From Pseudomonadota bacterium (lineage in GTDB: Bacteria; Pseudomonadota; Gammaproteobacteria; CALCKW01), in the NCBI GenBank assembly GCA_039196715.1, contig JBCCUP010000022.1, positions 1 to 62,331 of the forward strand: a DNA stretch of 62,331 nt, read 5' to 3'. The notes beneath the pieces were generated by a model that made no database searches, was not told the origin of the DNA, and saw only the letters and a list, made by a program, of their open reading frames with translations. Positions 49,003 through 58,597 of this stretch are shown in pieces (the stretch's first letter is position 1; each line of letters begins with the position of its first letter). Position numbers and translations under genes: made by a program.

Positions 49003-51311
49003 GCCACGGCTCGGGCCGGTTCGCGGCCACCCTGTGGCTGCTGTGTGTGGTGTGTTCGGGGTTTTGTACCGCGACCGCACGCGCCGAGGCGCCGGCCCTC
49101 GCACCGGTCTCCGAGAGCGGTGCTGCCGTGTTCGACCCGGAACCGAATCCGACCGAGTTGCGGCGCATGCTGTCGCAACTTGACGACCGGGAAGCGCGGT
49201 CGCTGCTGGTGGAGCAACTCAACCGCGAGGTCCGACTGGCACCGGCGGCCAACGGCACACAGTCGCAGCAACTCAAGACCTTCTTCAGCAACACCTTCTC
49301 GGGCATCGGCGACAACATCGTCTCGGCCGTCGAGGCCATTCCGGTGTTGCCCGGCAATCAACAGCAGGCGTTCAAGCGCTTCGCGGCCGAACGACCACCC
49401 GGCGCCGTGGCCTACACGGTGAAGGTCGTGCTGCTGTCGTTGCTGGTCGCGCTGGCCGTCGAGCTCGCGTTCTGGCGGGTCACGCGCACCTGGCGTCGCA
49501 CCCTGCTGAACAGCGAGCAGCCGACCCGCTTGCGCGACACCGTCGGCGCGCTGTTGACCCGTTTCCTCACGGAGATGGCCGCGCTGTTCGCGTTCATGCT
49601 CGCCGGCGGAGTGGTGCGACGCGCGCTGATCTCGGAACAGGACGCCGACATCACGCGAAGTTTCGTCCTGCTTGCGGTCGTGTTGCCGCGCGCGGCCGCG
49701 GCCCTGTTGCGTTTCGCGCTCGCGCCGAAGTACCCGAGCTATCGGCTGCTCAATTGTAATGATCAGACCGCGAAACACTTCTTTCGGCATGGCATCCTGT
49801 TTTTCTTCCTGATCGGACTCTCGGGTTTCATCATCAATTTCAACAACATCAACGGTGTGCACGTTGGCAATTCCTGGATCGGCTTCTGGCTCGGCGTGGG
49901 CACACACCTCTACCTGTTCTGGGCGCTGTGGGTGCCGCGGGTGGACGCCGGCAACCTGCTGCTCTCGCCGCACGGCGACAACTCGCCGCGCGAGATCTGG
50001 GTCGCCCGGCATTTTCCCTATTTCGCCATGGGCCTGGTGGCCTTCAACTGGCTGCTGGTCGAAGCGCTCGCGGCCAACAAACTCTGGCACCTCTTCCGCG
50101 ATGGGCAGGGCTTGCAGTTCGTGACCCTGTTGTTGAGCGTGCCGCTGTTCGACACCGCCGTGCGCGGCCTGGTCAACAACGCAATGCCGACGCTCAAGGG
50201 TGAAGGCGCCATCGCCGAACGGGCCTGGATGGCCGCCCGGCGCAGCTACATTCGCATCGGACGCGTGATCGTGTTCGGCCTGATGCTCTGGAGCATCGTC
50301 GAGATCTGGGACCTCGATGTCGAGGGCATGGCGAGCAGCGGCATCGGTGCCCTGGCGGCCACCCGCACGATCGAGATCCTTGGCACGCTGGGCATCGGGT
50401 ACCTCGCCTGGGAGGTGGTGAACCTTCGCATCAACAGCCGCATCGCCAAGGAACAGACCATCGCGGGCGTCGACCCGGAGACCACCGACTTCGGTGGTGA
50501 CGGCGGCGGCACCGGCATTTCCCGCGTCGCCACGGTGTTGCCGCTGGTGCGCTGGGTGGCCCGCGTCGCCATTGTGGCTGTCACCGCGTTCATGGTGTTG
50601 CGCAGCCTCGGCATCGACACCACACCGCTGCTCGCCGGTGCCGGTGTGATCGGTCTCGCGATCGGCTTCGGCGCGCAGAAACTCGTTGCCGACGTGGTGT
50701 CGGGTATCTTCTTCCTGATCGATGACGCGTTTCGCGCCGGGGAGTATGTCGACATCGAGGGCAGTGTCGGCACGGTTGAGTCGATTTCCCTGCGCTCGAT
50801 GCAACTCCGCCACCACCGGGGCGCCGTCCACACCATCCCCTACGGAGAGATTCCGCGGATCACGAACTACTCGCGCGACTGGGTGATCATGAAGCTGCGC
50901 TTCACGGTGCCGTTCGAGACCAACCTCAACACGGTGAAGAAACTCTTCAAGCAAATCGGCCGTGACCTGCACGCCGTGCCCGAATTTCGCGACGACCTGA
51001 TCCAACCGTTCAAGTCCCAGGGCGCGCTGGAGGTGGACGACGTCGGCATCGTCGTGCGCGGCAAGTTCATGGCCAAGCCCGGCAAGCAGTTCACCTTGCG
51101 CAAGGAGATTCTCGCGCGCGTCCAGCGCGCGTTCGACGAGAATGGCATCCAGTTCGCGCGCAAGGAGGTGCGCGTCAAGCTCGACACACCGCAAAATGCG
51201 ACACTGGACGACGACGCCCGGCAAGCCATCGCCGCCGCTGCCGCCGAGGCAGCGCACGCGCCGGACCCGGACGTCGACACCGGCCCCAATCAGTCACAGG
51301 ACGACCGATGA
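48999..51311 (+). CDS. MscS-family mechanosensitive channel (second of tandem pair)
   Basis: A 770-residue paralogue of the gene before it. It has the same plan: signal peptide (FAATLWLLCVVCSGFCTATARA), periplasmic N-terminus, several helices and an MscS core from about residue 540 (LLAGAGVIGLAIGFGAQKLVADVVSGIFFLIDDAFRAGEYVDIEG). Over the last about 190 residues the two proteins are nearly the same, while the first 500 match only loosely. It ends in an extra, poorly conserved acidic tail (DDDARQAIAAAAAEAAHAPDPDVDTGPNQSQDDR). GTG 48999 and the overlap at 51308 with the SulP gene suggest one coupled operon. Confidence 0.9.
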   Translation: MSHGSGRFAATLWLLCVVCSGFCTATARAEAPALAPVSESGAAVFDPEPNPTELRRMLSQLDDREARSLLVEQLNREVRLAPAANGTQSQQLKTFFSNTFSGIGDNIVSAVEAIPVLPGNQQQAFKRFAAERPPGAVAYTVKVVLLSLLVALAVELAFWRVTRTWRRTLLNSEQPTRLRDTVGALLTRFLTEMAALFAFMLAGGVVRRALISEQDADITRSFVLLAVVLPRAAAALLRFALAPKYPSYRLLNCNDQTAKHFFRHGILFFFLIGLSGFIINFNNINGVHVGNSWIGFWLGVGTHLYLFWALWVPRVDAGNLLLSPHGDNSPREIWVARHFPYFAMGLVAFNWLLVEALAANKLWHLFRDGQGLQFVTLLLSVPLFDTAVRGLVNNAMPTLKGEGAIAERAWMAARRSYIRIGRVIVFGLMLWSIVEIWDLDVEGMASSGIGALAATRTIEILGTLGIGYLAWEVVNLRINSRIAKEQTIAGVDPETTDFGGDGGGTGISRVATVLPLVRWVARVAIVAVTAFMVLRSLGIDTTPLLAGAGVIGLAIGFGAQKLVADVVSGIFFLIDDAFRAGEYVDIEGSVGTVESISLRSMQLRHHRGAVHTIPYGEIPRITNYSRDWVIMKLRFTVPFETNLNTVKKLFKQIGRDLHAVPEFRDDLIQPFKSQGALEVDDVGIVVRGKFMAKPGKQFTLRKEILARVQRAFDENGIQFARKEVRVKLDTPQNATLDDDARQAIAAAAAEAAHAPDPDVDTGPNQSQDDR

Positions 51312-53122
51312 ACGACGCGTCGACTCCCCCATCCACCGGGCTCGCGCGCTGGCTGCGCGACCGCGCTCAGCTCTTCTACCCATTCACCGACTGGATCGGC
51401 GAACTGCGCGACCCGGAAACCGCACGTGCCGACCTGATCGCAGGCGTGTCCATCGCACTGGTGCTGGTGCCCCAGTCGATGGCCTACGCCCAGCTCGCCG
51501 GCCTGCCACCGTGGATCGGCCTCTACGCCGCCTTCCTGTCGCCCATCATCGCTGCGCTGTTCGGCTCGTCACGGCAACTGCAGAACGGCCCGGTCGCGAT
51601 CATCTCCCTGATGACGGCGGCGGCACTGGTGCCGATGCAACTCGAGCAGGTGGCCTACATTGCCATGGCCGCGGCGCTCGCCTTGATGGTCGGCGTGTTT
51701 CAGATGGTGCTCGGGCTGCTCCGCCTCGGCGTGCTGGTGGACTTCCTCTCGCACCCGGTGGTGATCGGTTTCACCAACGCGGCGGCCATCGTGATCGGCA
51801 GTTTGCAGCTCGGCAAGCTGTTCGGCATCGAACTCGACACCGGTGAGCACCTCTATATCGTGCTCGGTCAGCTGGTGGAGTCCATACCGACCGAGACACA
51901 CTGGCCGACCCTCGCGATGGGCTTGGGTTCGCTCGCCGGGCTGCTGGTGTTGAAGCGGGTCGCGCCCCGGTGGCCCGGCATCGTCATGGTGGTCGCCGGC
52001 GCCACCCTGGCCGCCTGGCTCACCGGCTACCGCGAGCTCGGCGGTGCCACGGTGGGCGAGATCCCGCGCGATCTGCCGGGCTTGCAGATCCCCGCCGTCG
52101 ACTGGACCCGGCTCGGCGAGCTGATCGTGCCGGCGATGATCATCGCCTTGCTGAGTTTTGTCGAGGCGTTCTCGGTCGCCAAGGCGATCGCGTCGAAAAC
52201 GCGTCAGCGGCTGTCGGCCGACCAGGAGATGATCGGCAAGGGGCTGGCCAACGTGGTGGCGGGTCTGTTCCAGGGCTACGCCGTCTCGGGCTCGTTCTCA
52301 CGCACGGCCGTCGCCTTCGACGCCGGTGCGCGCACCGGCATGACCTCGATCATCAGCGGGGTTATCGTCGGTATCACGCTGCTGTTCCTGACGCCCCTGC
52401 TCTTCCACCTGCCGCTGTCGACGCTGGCCGCGGTCATCATCGTCGCCGTCGCCGGCCTCGTGAAATTCGAGCCGTTCAAGCACGCCTGGGCGGTGAACCC
52501 GCACGACGGTTGGGTCGCCTTTGTCGTCTTCGCGACCACCCTGGCCACCGCGCCGCACCTCGAAACCGGCATCTTTGTCGGGGTGATCCTCTCGCTGGTG
52601 CTCTACCTCTACCGCACCATGCAACCGCACTTTGCCGAGGTCGCCCGGGACGACGACGGCGTGTTCCGCGACGCAGCCCTCTACAAGCTCACCACCAGCG
52701 AGACCATGGCGCTCTACCGCTATGACGGGGACTTGTATTTCGCCAATGCCGGCTACCTCGAAACGCGGCTGCTCGACGCGGTGGCCGACAAGCCAGCGCT
52801 GCGGGTGCTGATCCTCGACATCGAGGCCGTCGACCAGATCGACGCCACCGGCGAGGACATGCTGGCGCGCATCTCGGAGAACCTGGACGCCGCCCAGATT
52901 GCCTTCTACCTGACGCGGCCGAAATTCAAGGTGCTCGACGCCCTGAAACGCTCGGGCCTGTACCGCCGCATCGGCGAGAAGCGCATCTTCGCCAAGCGCA
53001 AGAACGCGATCGTCGCCGTGCAGAAACGGTTCGGCGACAGCGTCGACGTCAGCCACCTGATCACCTACCAACCCCTCGAGGACGCGTCCGACGACGACGT
53101 GCCTCCGAAACCCGCCAATTGA
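51308..53122 (+). CDS. SulP-family anion transporter with STAS domain
   Basis: A 604-residue SLC26/SulP transporter. The membrane part (about 1-430) opens with PFTDWIGELRDPETARADLIAGVSIALVLVPQSMAYAQLAGLPPWIGLYAAFLSPIIAALFGSSRQLQNGP, where the conserved PQSMAYAxLAGLPPxxGLY motif is complete, and keeps the YAVSGSFSRTAVAFDAGARTG family block. A C-terminal STAS domain (about 460-580: LYRYDGDLYFANAGYLETRLLD ... VLILDIEAVDQIDATGEDML) follows. It would carry sulfate, bicarbonate or a dicarboxylate; the ion is unknown. ATG 51308 overlaps the MscS stop in ATGA. An intact contrast to the SulP pseudogene at 57930. Confidence 0.94.
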   Translation: MNDASTPPSTGLARWLRDRAQLFYPFTDWIGELRDPETARADLIAGVSIALVLVPQSMAYAQLAGLPPWIGLYAAFLSPIIAALFGSSRQLQNGPVAIISLMTAAALVPMQLEQVAYIAMAAALALMVGVFQMVLGLLRLGVLVDFLSHPVVIGFTNAAAIVIGSLQLGKLFGIELDTGEHLYIVLGQLVESIPTETHWPTLAMGLGSLAGLLVLKRVAPRWPGIVMVVAGATLAAWLTGYRELGGATVGEIPRDLPGLQIPAVDWTRLGELIVPAMIIALLSFVEAFSVAKAIASKTRQRLSADQEMIGKGLANVVAGLFQGYAVSGSFSRTAVAFDAGARTGMTSIISGVIVGITLLFLTPLLFHLPLSTLAAVIIVAVAGLVKFEPFKHAWAVNPHDGWVAFVVFATTLATAPHLETGIFVGVILSLVLYLYRTMQPHFAEVARDDDGVFRDAALYKLTTSETMALYRYDGDLYFANAGYLETRLLDAVADKPALRVLILDIEAVDQIDATGEDMLARISENLDAAQIAFYLTRPKFKVLDALKRSGLYRRIGEKRIFAKRKNAIVAVQKRFGDSVDVSHLITYQPLEDASDDDVPPKPAN

Positions 53123-53137
53123 GTCGAGGTGCAGACT

Positions 53138-54619
53138 GTGAGCAACACCACCGCCTACCAGGACCTGGCCCAACGCCAACGCGACATCGCGCTGCTCGGC
53201 AGCACCCAGGCCGTGCTCGGCTGGGACCAGGAAACGCAGATGCCCACTGCCGCGGTCGAGCACCGCGCCGCCCAACTCGGGCAGCTCACGCGCATCAGCC
53301 ACCAGATGCAAACGGACAACGCGCTGGGCGATCTGCTGCAGGGCGCCACCGAGGAGGCGGCCTCCGACGACGAGCGCTGCAACGTCCACCACTGGAGCAA
53401 AGCCTGGGAACGCGCCACACGCGTACCGGAAGACCTTGCCGTGTCGCTGTCCGAAGCCAGCAGCGTCGCCATGGCCGCGTGGCAGCAGGCCCGAGCGGAC
53501 GACGACTTTGCCGTCTTCGCGCCGCACCTCGACACCCTCGTTTTACTCAAGCGGCGAGAGGCCGAGGCAATCGGCTGGGCCGACGACGGCGAGGCCTGGG
53601 ACGCGTTGGCCGATGAGTTCGACCCGGGCATGACCGCCGCGTCGGTGACGGCGGTGTTCACGCCGCTGCGCGACGCGCTGATGACTTTGCAGGGCAGCTT
53701 GCCGCCGCCCGCGCCCAGCGCGAGCCACGGGCTCGACGCGCTGCCCGCGGACCAGCAAACGGCCTTCCTCAAGACGCTGATGGCCCGCATGGGCTTCTCG
53801 TTCGAAGGCGGTGTGATGGCGACCAGCACGCACCCTTTCTGCACCAGCCTCGGTGCCGGCGACGTGCGCATGACCATGCGCCGCGACGAGGCCTCGCTGC
53901 TCTCGGCACTCGGCAGCTCGATGCACGAGTGTGGTCACGCGCTCTACGAACAAGGCCTGCCGACCGCCTTCAGCGGGCAACCGCGTGGCAGCTACAACGG
54001 CCTGTCGATCCACGAAAGCCAGAGCCGCCTGTGGGAAAACCACGTCGGCCGGTCACGCGCGTTCTGGCACTGGTACAGCGCCGAAATCGCACGCGAGTTC
54101 AAGCTCGGCGATCTCGATGCGGAGGCCCTGTTCCGCGAGGTAAACCGCTCCGAGGCGGGCCTGATCCGGGTCGAGGCCGACCAGGCCACCTACGACCTGC
54201 ACATCATGGCGCGCTTTGAGCTGGAGCGGGCGCTGCTGAACGGCGATCTGAACCCGCGTGACCTGCCTGCGGCGTGGAACGCCCACTACCGCGACTACCT
54301 CGGCATCGAGCCCGACACCAACGCCGAGGGCTGTCTGCAGGACATCCACTGGTCGATGGGCGCGATGGGCTACTTCCCGACCTACACGCTCGGCAACCTG
54401 TACGCGGCGCAGTTCTTTGCCGCGGCGAAAACGGCCCTGCCCGGGCTCGAAGACCAGATCGGCTCGGGCGAGTTCGCTCCGTTGCTCGACTGGCTGCGTG
54501 CGCAGATCCACGACCGGGGTCGTCTGCTCTCGCCGGCCGCTCTGTGCGTCGAGGTCACCGGGCAGCCGCTCTCGGCCGAGCCCATGCTCGCGCACTTGCA
54601 AGCCCTGCACGCGGCCTGA
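53138..54619 (+). CDS. Carboxypeptidase Taq (M32 family)
   Basis: A 493-residue zinc carboxypeptidase of family M32 (usual length 490-510). Zinc motif SSMHECGHALYEQG (HExxH, around residue 262) and the downstream YNGLSIHESQSRLWENHVGRS, which carries the third ligand Glu (HESQSR-type) and the family DxxSRxE; also the MARFELERALLNGDLNPRDLPAAWN and GYFPTYTLGNLYAAQFF segments. Starts at GTG 53138, since GAGG lies eight bases upstream; GTG 53129 has no such site. It cleaves single residues from peptide C-termini in the cytoplasm. Starts 16 bp after the SulP stop, so probably last gene of the MscS-SulP unit. Confidence 0.94.
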   Translation: MSNTTAYQDLAQRQRDIALLGSTQAVLGWDQETQMPTAAVEHRAAQLGQLTRISHQMQTDNALGDLLQGATEEAASDDERCNVHHWSKAWERATRVPEDLAVSLSEASSVAMAAWQQARADDDFAVFAPHLDTLVLLKRREAEAIGWADDGEAWDALADEFDPGMTAASVTAVFTPLRDALMTLQGSLPPPAPSASHGLDALPADQQTAFLKTLMARMGFSFEGGVMATSTHPFCTSLGAGDVRMTMRRDEASLLSALGSSMHECGHALYEQGLPTAFSGQPRGSYNGLSIHESQSRLWENHVGRSRAFWHWYSAEIAREFKLGDLDAEALFREVNRSEAGLIRVEADQATYDLHIMARFELERALLNGDLNPRDLPAAWNAHYRDYLGIEPDTNAEGCLQDIHWSMGAMGYFPTYTLGNLYAAQFFAAAKTALPGLEDQIGSGEFAPLLDWLRAQIHDRGRLLSPAALCVEVTGQPLSAEPMLAHLQALHAA

Positions 54620-54650
54620 CGCCACGCACCGCGGGCCCCGTGCCGCTGGC

Positions 54651-55361
54651 TCAGGCGCCGTCCGGCGGGGCCTTGCCGGTGTGTCCCGTCTGACCGAACA
54701 TGACCCGGCGCTCGGCCTCGGTCATCGAGCGCGCGCTGCGCAGCGCCGTGCCGAGGTCGACCCCGCGCTGGACGGCGGGGCGCGCCTTGACCGCCGCACG
54801 CCAGCGTGCCACCGCGGGGAAGTCATCCAGCGGCTGCCCCATGGCCTTGGCGATCAGGATCCAGGGCCAGGCGATCATGTCTGCGATGGAATAGCCGCTG
54901 TCGAGCAGGTACTCGCGCTCAGCCAGTCGCCGCTCCAGCACCCCGATACACCGGTGGTACTCGTTGCGGTAGCGCTCGCTGCTGTAGGGGTGCTCCCCCT
55001 GCGCGTAGTTGAAGAAGTGGCTGTGCTGACCCGCCATCGGCCCGAGGTTGCCCACCTGCCAGAACAGCCACTCGTGCAAGACCACCCGCTCGCGCAGGTC
55101 GCTCGGCAGGAAGCGTCCGTGCTTCTCGGCGAGGTAGAGCATGATGGCGCCACTTTCGAAGACGCTGATGGGCGGACCGTCGACGCCGTGGTCGACGATC
55201 GCCGGCATGCGGTTGTTCGGGCTGATCGCGAGGAAGGCCGGGTCGAATTGCGCGCCCTTTCGGATGTCGACCGGTTTGAGCGTGTAGTCGACGCCCAATT
55301 CCTCGAGCAGGATCGACACCTTCCACCCGTTGGGCGTGGGCCAGTAGTGAAAGTCGATCAC
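54651..55361 (-). CDS. Glutathione S-transferase (YfcG/YghU-like)
   Basis: A 236-residue GST of the nu/Ure2p-like class. The N-terminal TPNGWKVSILLEELGVDYTLKPVDIRKGAQFDPAFLAISPNNRMPAIVDH, with N-G and the cis-Pro in RMPAI, and the later ISVFESGAIMLYLAEK (Glu-Ser for glutathione), match YghU/YfcG, which have disulfide-bond reductase activity. The C-terminal domain contains the SGYSIADMIAWPWI staple. GTG 55361 overlaps the CoA-transferase stop by four bases; the ORF upstream to 55661 lies inside that gene. Operon with the CoA-transferase suggests a detoxifying or redox role in its pathway, which is inferred. Confidence 0.88.
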   Translation of the reverse strand: MIDFHYWPTPNGWKVSILLEELGVDYTLKPVDIRKGAQFDPAFLAISPNNRMPAIVDHGVDGPPISVFESGAIMLYLAEKHGRFLPSDLRERVVLHEWLFWQVGNLGPMAGQHSHFFNYAQGEHPYSSERYRNEYHRCIGVLERRLAEREYLLDSGYSIADMIAWPWILIAKAMGQPLDDFPAVARWRAAVKARPAVQRGVDLGTALRSARSMTEAERRVMFGQTGHTGKAPPDGA

Positions 55362-56554
55362 GGGGCGTCGGGCTCCTGCGCCGCGCCGCTCGCGAGCAGT
55401 GCGTCGATGTCGGTGTCGCACAGGCCGGCCTCCCGCAGCACCGCGCGCGTGTCGGCACCGAGCGCCGGTGCCGGTTGTGGCGTGTCGGTCGGCGTGCCGT
55501 CGAACACGGCGGGCGGGCGTGTGTGCCGCACCCGTCCGGCCGCCGGGTGGTCGGTCTCGATCAGCAGTCCGTTGGCGACGATCTGCGGGTGGTCGCGCAT
55601 CTCGCGCCGGGTCAGCACCGGGGCGTGCGGCACATCGGCGCGGTCGAAGCGCGCGATCCACTCGGCGTTGGTGCGCGTCAGCAGTTCGGTTTGGGTCATC
55701 TCCAGGCGAGCCGCCTTGTGCACCTCGAGCCCTTCGGTGGTCAGAAACCGCGTGTCGGTCTTCCAGTCCGGGCGCTCACAGGCGTCTGCGAGTTTCTCGA
55801 AATCGATGCGCCTGAAGGCCGCAACGGACAGATAGCCGTCCGCGGTTTCGTAGATCAGGTCGATGAAGCTCTGCGCGGTTTCGGTGTGAAGTTCATCGCC
55901 GACGAAGGTGTGGCCACCCATGTCCGACGACCAGAGGAAGTGCACTACCGTGTCGAGCATGTTGAGGTGCAGGTGCTGTCCGCCCGCGCCCCGCTCGCGC
56001 GCAAAGAGCGCAGACGAAATGGCCTGCGCGACGGTGAAACCGGTGAGCTTGTCGGGCACGATGGTGCGCACCAGCGCCGGCCGCCGGTCGTCGCTGCCCG
56101 CTTGCACGGTGGTGAGGCCGGACAGCGATTGGATCAGCGGGTCGAACACCGGCTTGTGCGCGTAGGGCCCGGTTTCGCCGAAGCCCGAGATCGACGCGTA
56201 GACGATATCGGGACGAACCGCCCGGGCGGCCTCGTAGCCTATGCCAAGTCTGTCCGCGACGCCGGGGCGGTAGTTCTGAATCAGGACGTCTGCGGTTTCG
56301 ACCAGACGCAGCAACGCCGCCAGTCCCGCGGGCTGCTTGAGATCGAGCACCACCGAGCGCTTGTTCCGGTTGTTGTTCAGAAACGCCGCCGAGAAGCCGC
56401 CGCGCCGCGACGCGACGTGGCGCGACGAGTCGCCCGCGGGGCTCTCGACCTTGATCACCTCAGCCCCCTGGTCGCCGAGTATCATGGCCCCGAGCGGGCC
56501 CGAGACCATCGAACTCAGGTCGACCACGCGGACGCCGGACAAGGGTCCTGCCAT
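55358..56554 (-). CDS. CaiB/BaiF-family CoA-transferase
   Basis: A 398-residue class III CoA-transferase. The N-terminal half begins GPLSGVRVVDLSSMVSGPLGAMILGDQGAEVIKVESPAGDSSR and continues with NNRNKRSVVLDLKQPAGLAALLRLVETADVLIQNYRPGVADRLGIGYE, the classic fingerprint. The catalytic Asp should be in the MLDTVVHFL segment near residue 207 (GQHLHLNMLDTV). The protein moves CoA between carboxylic acids, for example carnitine, formyl-CoA or succinyl-CoA donors; substrate is unknown. ATG 56554 has a GAGAGAGGG tract six to fourteen bases upstream. Coupled with the GST gene; divergent from the DAO gene. Confidence 0.92.
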   Translation of the reverse strand: MAGPLSGVRVVDLSSMVSGPLGAMILGDQGAEVIKVESPAGDSSRHVASRRGGFSAAFLNNNRNKRSVVLDLKQPAGLAALLRLVETADVLIQNYRPGVADRLGIGYEAARAVRPDIVYASISGFGETGPYAHKPVFDPLIQSLSGLTTVQAGSDDRRPALVRTIVPDKLTGFTVAQAISSALFARERGAGGQHLHLNMLDTVVHFLWSSDMGGHTFVGDELHTETAQSFIDLIYETADGYLSVAAFRRIDFEKLADACERPDWKTDTRFLTTEGLEVHKAARLEMTQTELLTRTNAEWIARFDRADVPHAPVLTRREMRDHPQIVANGLLIETDHPAAGRVRHTRPPAVFDGTPTDTPQPAPALGADTRAVLREAGLCDTDIDALLASGAAQEPDAP

Positions 56555-56698
56555 GCCATCCCTCTCTCGAATGGGGTGTGTTCATGCACGCCGATCAATG
56601 TACAGGAAAAACCGGGCGACACCGCGTCGCCTGCGTTTGGGATTCGCGCACCGCTGCCGCACACTGTGCGACGCTGACACCGCCTGAGGCCAAACTGA

Positions 56699-57772
56699 AT
56701 GCACATTGCCGTGATCGGCGCCGGGCTCATCGGCGCGGCCTCCGCCCACGCGCTGCAACGCGCCGGTGCGCAGGTCACCCTGATTGACGCCGGCGGCGCC
56801 AACGCGACCTCGGCGTCGTTCGGTTGGGCCAATGCCAACTACGTCAGCGACACACACCACTACCGCATCCGCCTCGCGGGCATGAGCGCGCTGCAGGGGC
56901 TGTGCGGCGACGTCGGGGTGCCGCTGAACCGCTGTGGGTGTCTGAGTTGGGAGCTCGACGGCGACGCCTTTGACACCCATCGGGACACGCTGCTGGCACT
57001 GGGGTACGACGTCGAATCGATCTCACCCGAGGTGTTCCGGCGTCTCGAACCCGACATCGCGATCGCACCGCCCCGCAGTTTGCGGTTCCGCGACGAAACG
57101 ACCGTGGACCCTGTTGTCCTCACGCATGCCCTGTTGGACGATGCCATGGCGCAGGGCGCACGGCGCTATGCCGGTGTCGCGGTGCGCGACTTCGTGCGGC
57201 GCGCCGGCCGCGTGTGTGGCGTTGTGACCACCGCGGGCACGGTGGCCGCAGATGCCACCCTGATTGCCGCCGGTACGGGCAGCGCCGCGCTGACGGCGGC
57301 ACTCGACATGCCTGTGCCGATGCTCGACCGTCCCGCGGTGGTCATCCGCACCACACCAGTCCGATGCACAATCACGCACGTGTTGGCCACCGACTTCGGT
57401 GACGTGCGGCAACTGCCAAGCGGCGCGTTGCAATTGCCCGCAGCGACCGGCCACCAGGCAATCGGCTCGGCCAAGCCAGATATCGATTTGGACCGGATCG
57501 CCCACCGTGCACTGGCCCAGTTGAGCACATTGCTGCCGGAGCACGACCTGGCACTGGCTGAAGCCTCGGTGGCTCACAGGCCGATCCCGGGCGACGGCTT
57601 GCCCGCGGTTGGCACAGTGGTGCCGGGTGCCTATGTCGCAACCCTGCACTCGGGCGTCACACTGGCGGCTCTGATTGCCCGGCTCGTTGCCACCGAGTTG
57701 CTAGACGGGGAAACCGCGGATAGCTGCGCCTGGCTGTCACCGTACCGACCGGGTCGATTTCAGACGAGCTGA
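56699..57772 (+). CDS. FAD-dependent oxidoreductase (DAO family)
   Basis: A 357-residue flavoenzyme of the D-amino-acid-oxidase/glycine-oxidase fold. The N-terminal [27 protein letters not shown] is the dinucleotide site; an internal [11 protein letters not shown] segment follows. The C-terminal [47 protein letters not shown] (about residues 300-345) is the R-P-x-x-x-D-G-x-P-hhG and H-x-G-h family block. Oxidises an amine, possibly an amino acid or N-methyl compound; substrate not predictable. Divergent from the CoA-transferase (144 bp between starts). Confidence 0.88.
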   Translation: MHIAVIGAGLIGAASAHALQRAGAQVTLIDAGGANATSASFGWANANYVSDTHHYRIRLAGMSALQGLCGDVGVPLNRCGCLSWELDGDAFDTHRDTLLALGYDVESISPEVFRRLEPDIAIAPPRSLRFRDETTVDPVVLTHALLDDAMAQGARRYAGVAVRDFVRRAGRVCGVVTTAGTVAADATLIAAGTGSAALTAALDMPVPMLDRPAVVIRTTPVRCTITHVLATDFGDVRQLPSGALQLPAATGHQAIGSAKPDIDLDRIAHRALAQLSTLLPEHDLALAEASVAHRPIPGDGLPAVGTVVPGAYVATLHSGVTLAALIARLVATELLDGETADSCAWLSPYRPGRFQTS

Positions 57773-57929
57773 GGCCAGTAGGGTCGCGCGACTGCGGTCG
57801 ACGCACCTTTCACACCGGCGGGGCTGCACAATAGCGCGTCTATCCGGGCTGAAATCGCACCGCTGGCATGCTCGGTTGCCGCCGGTCGTGAGTTCGATTT
57901 CTCTCGACCTCGACCACCGGTACCGCCCC

Positions 57930-58566
57930 ATGATCCGATTTGTCTCGCGCTTCAATCTGACGCGCAACGCGCGCACCGACCTGCTGTCCGGTTTGACCGT
58001 CGCCATCGCCCTGGTACCCGAGGCCGTTACCTTCGCCTTTGTGGCCGGCGTCGCACCGCTGGTGGGCCTCTACTCGGCGTTCCTGGTCTGCCTGATCACG
58101 GCCGTGATCGGCGGTCGTCCCGGCATGATCTCGGACGCCACCGGGGCGCTCGCGGTGGTCATGACTGCCCTCGTGCTTGAGCACGGTGTGGAGTACCTGT
58201 TCGCCACCGTGGTGCTCATGGGGTTGCTGCAGATGGTGGCCGGGGTACTGCGGCTCGGCAAGTTCATCCGCCTTGTGCCTTACCCGGCTCATGCTCGGCT
58301 TCGTCAACGGACTCGCGATCGTGATCTTCCTCGCACAGCGGAGCCATTTCACCGATGCGGTTGACTGGCTCAGCGATGCGCTGCTCACCACCCTGCTCGC
58401 CCTGGCCGGTGTCACCCTGGGTTTGAGCTTCGCCATGACCAAAGTAAACAGTGTCGAAGACCCCCACTACCGGGTCGTGGTCGACTGCGCGCGCGCACTC
58501 GGCGCCGAAAGCGTCAGCATCACACTGCCCGATCCATCGTCACCGGTGACGTCACGCCAGACCTGA
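57930..58566 (+). pseudogene. Decayed SulP-family transporter
   Basis: The first frame (ATG 57930 to about 58290) encodes a good SulP N-terminus: [61 protein letters not shown], ending [10 protein letters not shown]. One extra C around 58288 then shifts the frame; the next frame picks up with [17 protein letters not shown], which is what SulP proteins normally have right after LVPHPVMLG. The coding then ends after about 90 residues (VEDPHYRVVVDCARALGAESVSITLPDPS) with no further transmembrane region or STAS domain, about 350 residues short, so a deletion followed or preceded the shift. The first frame stops at 58364. Not functional as a transporter. Confidence 0.82.
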
Positions 58567-58597
58567 GACGCGGGCGCGTGTCACGTGGCGCGCAGGG

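Noticed and set aside
48636-51257. Minus-strand open frame of 873 codons opposite the MscS pair
   Set aside because: It spans two overlapping real genes with clear MscS motifs; its product has no recognisable fold and carries the composition of an antisense frame.
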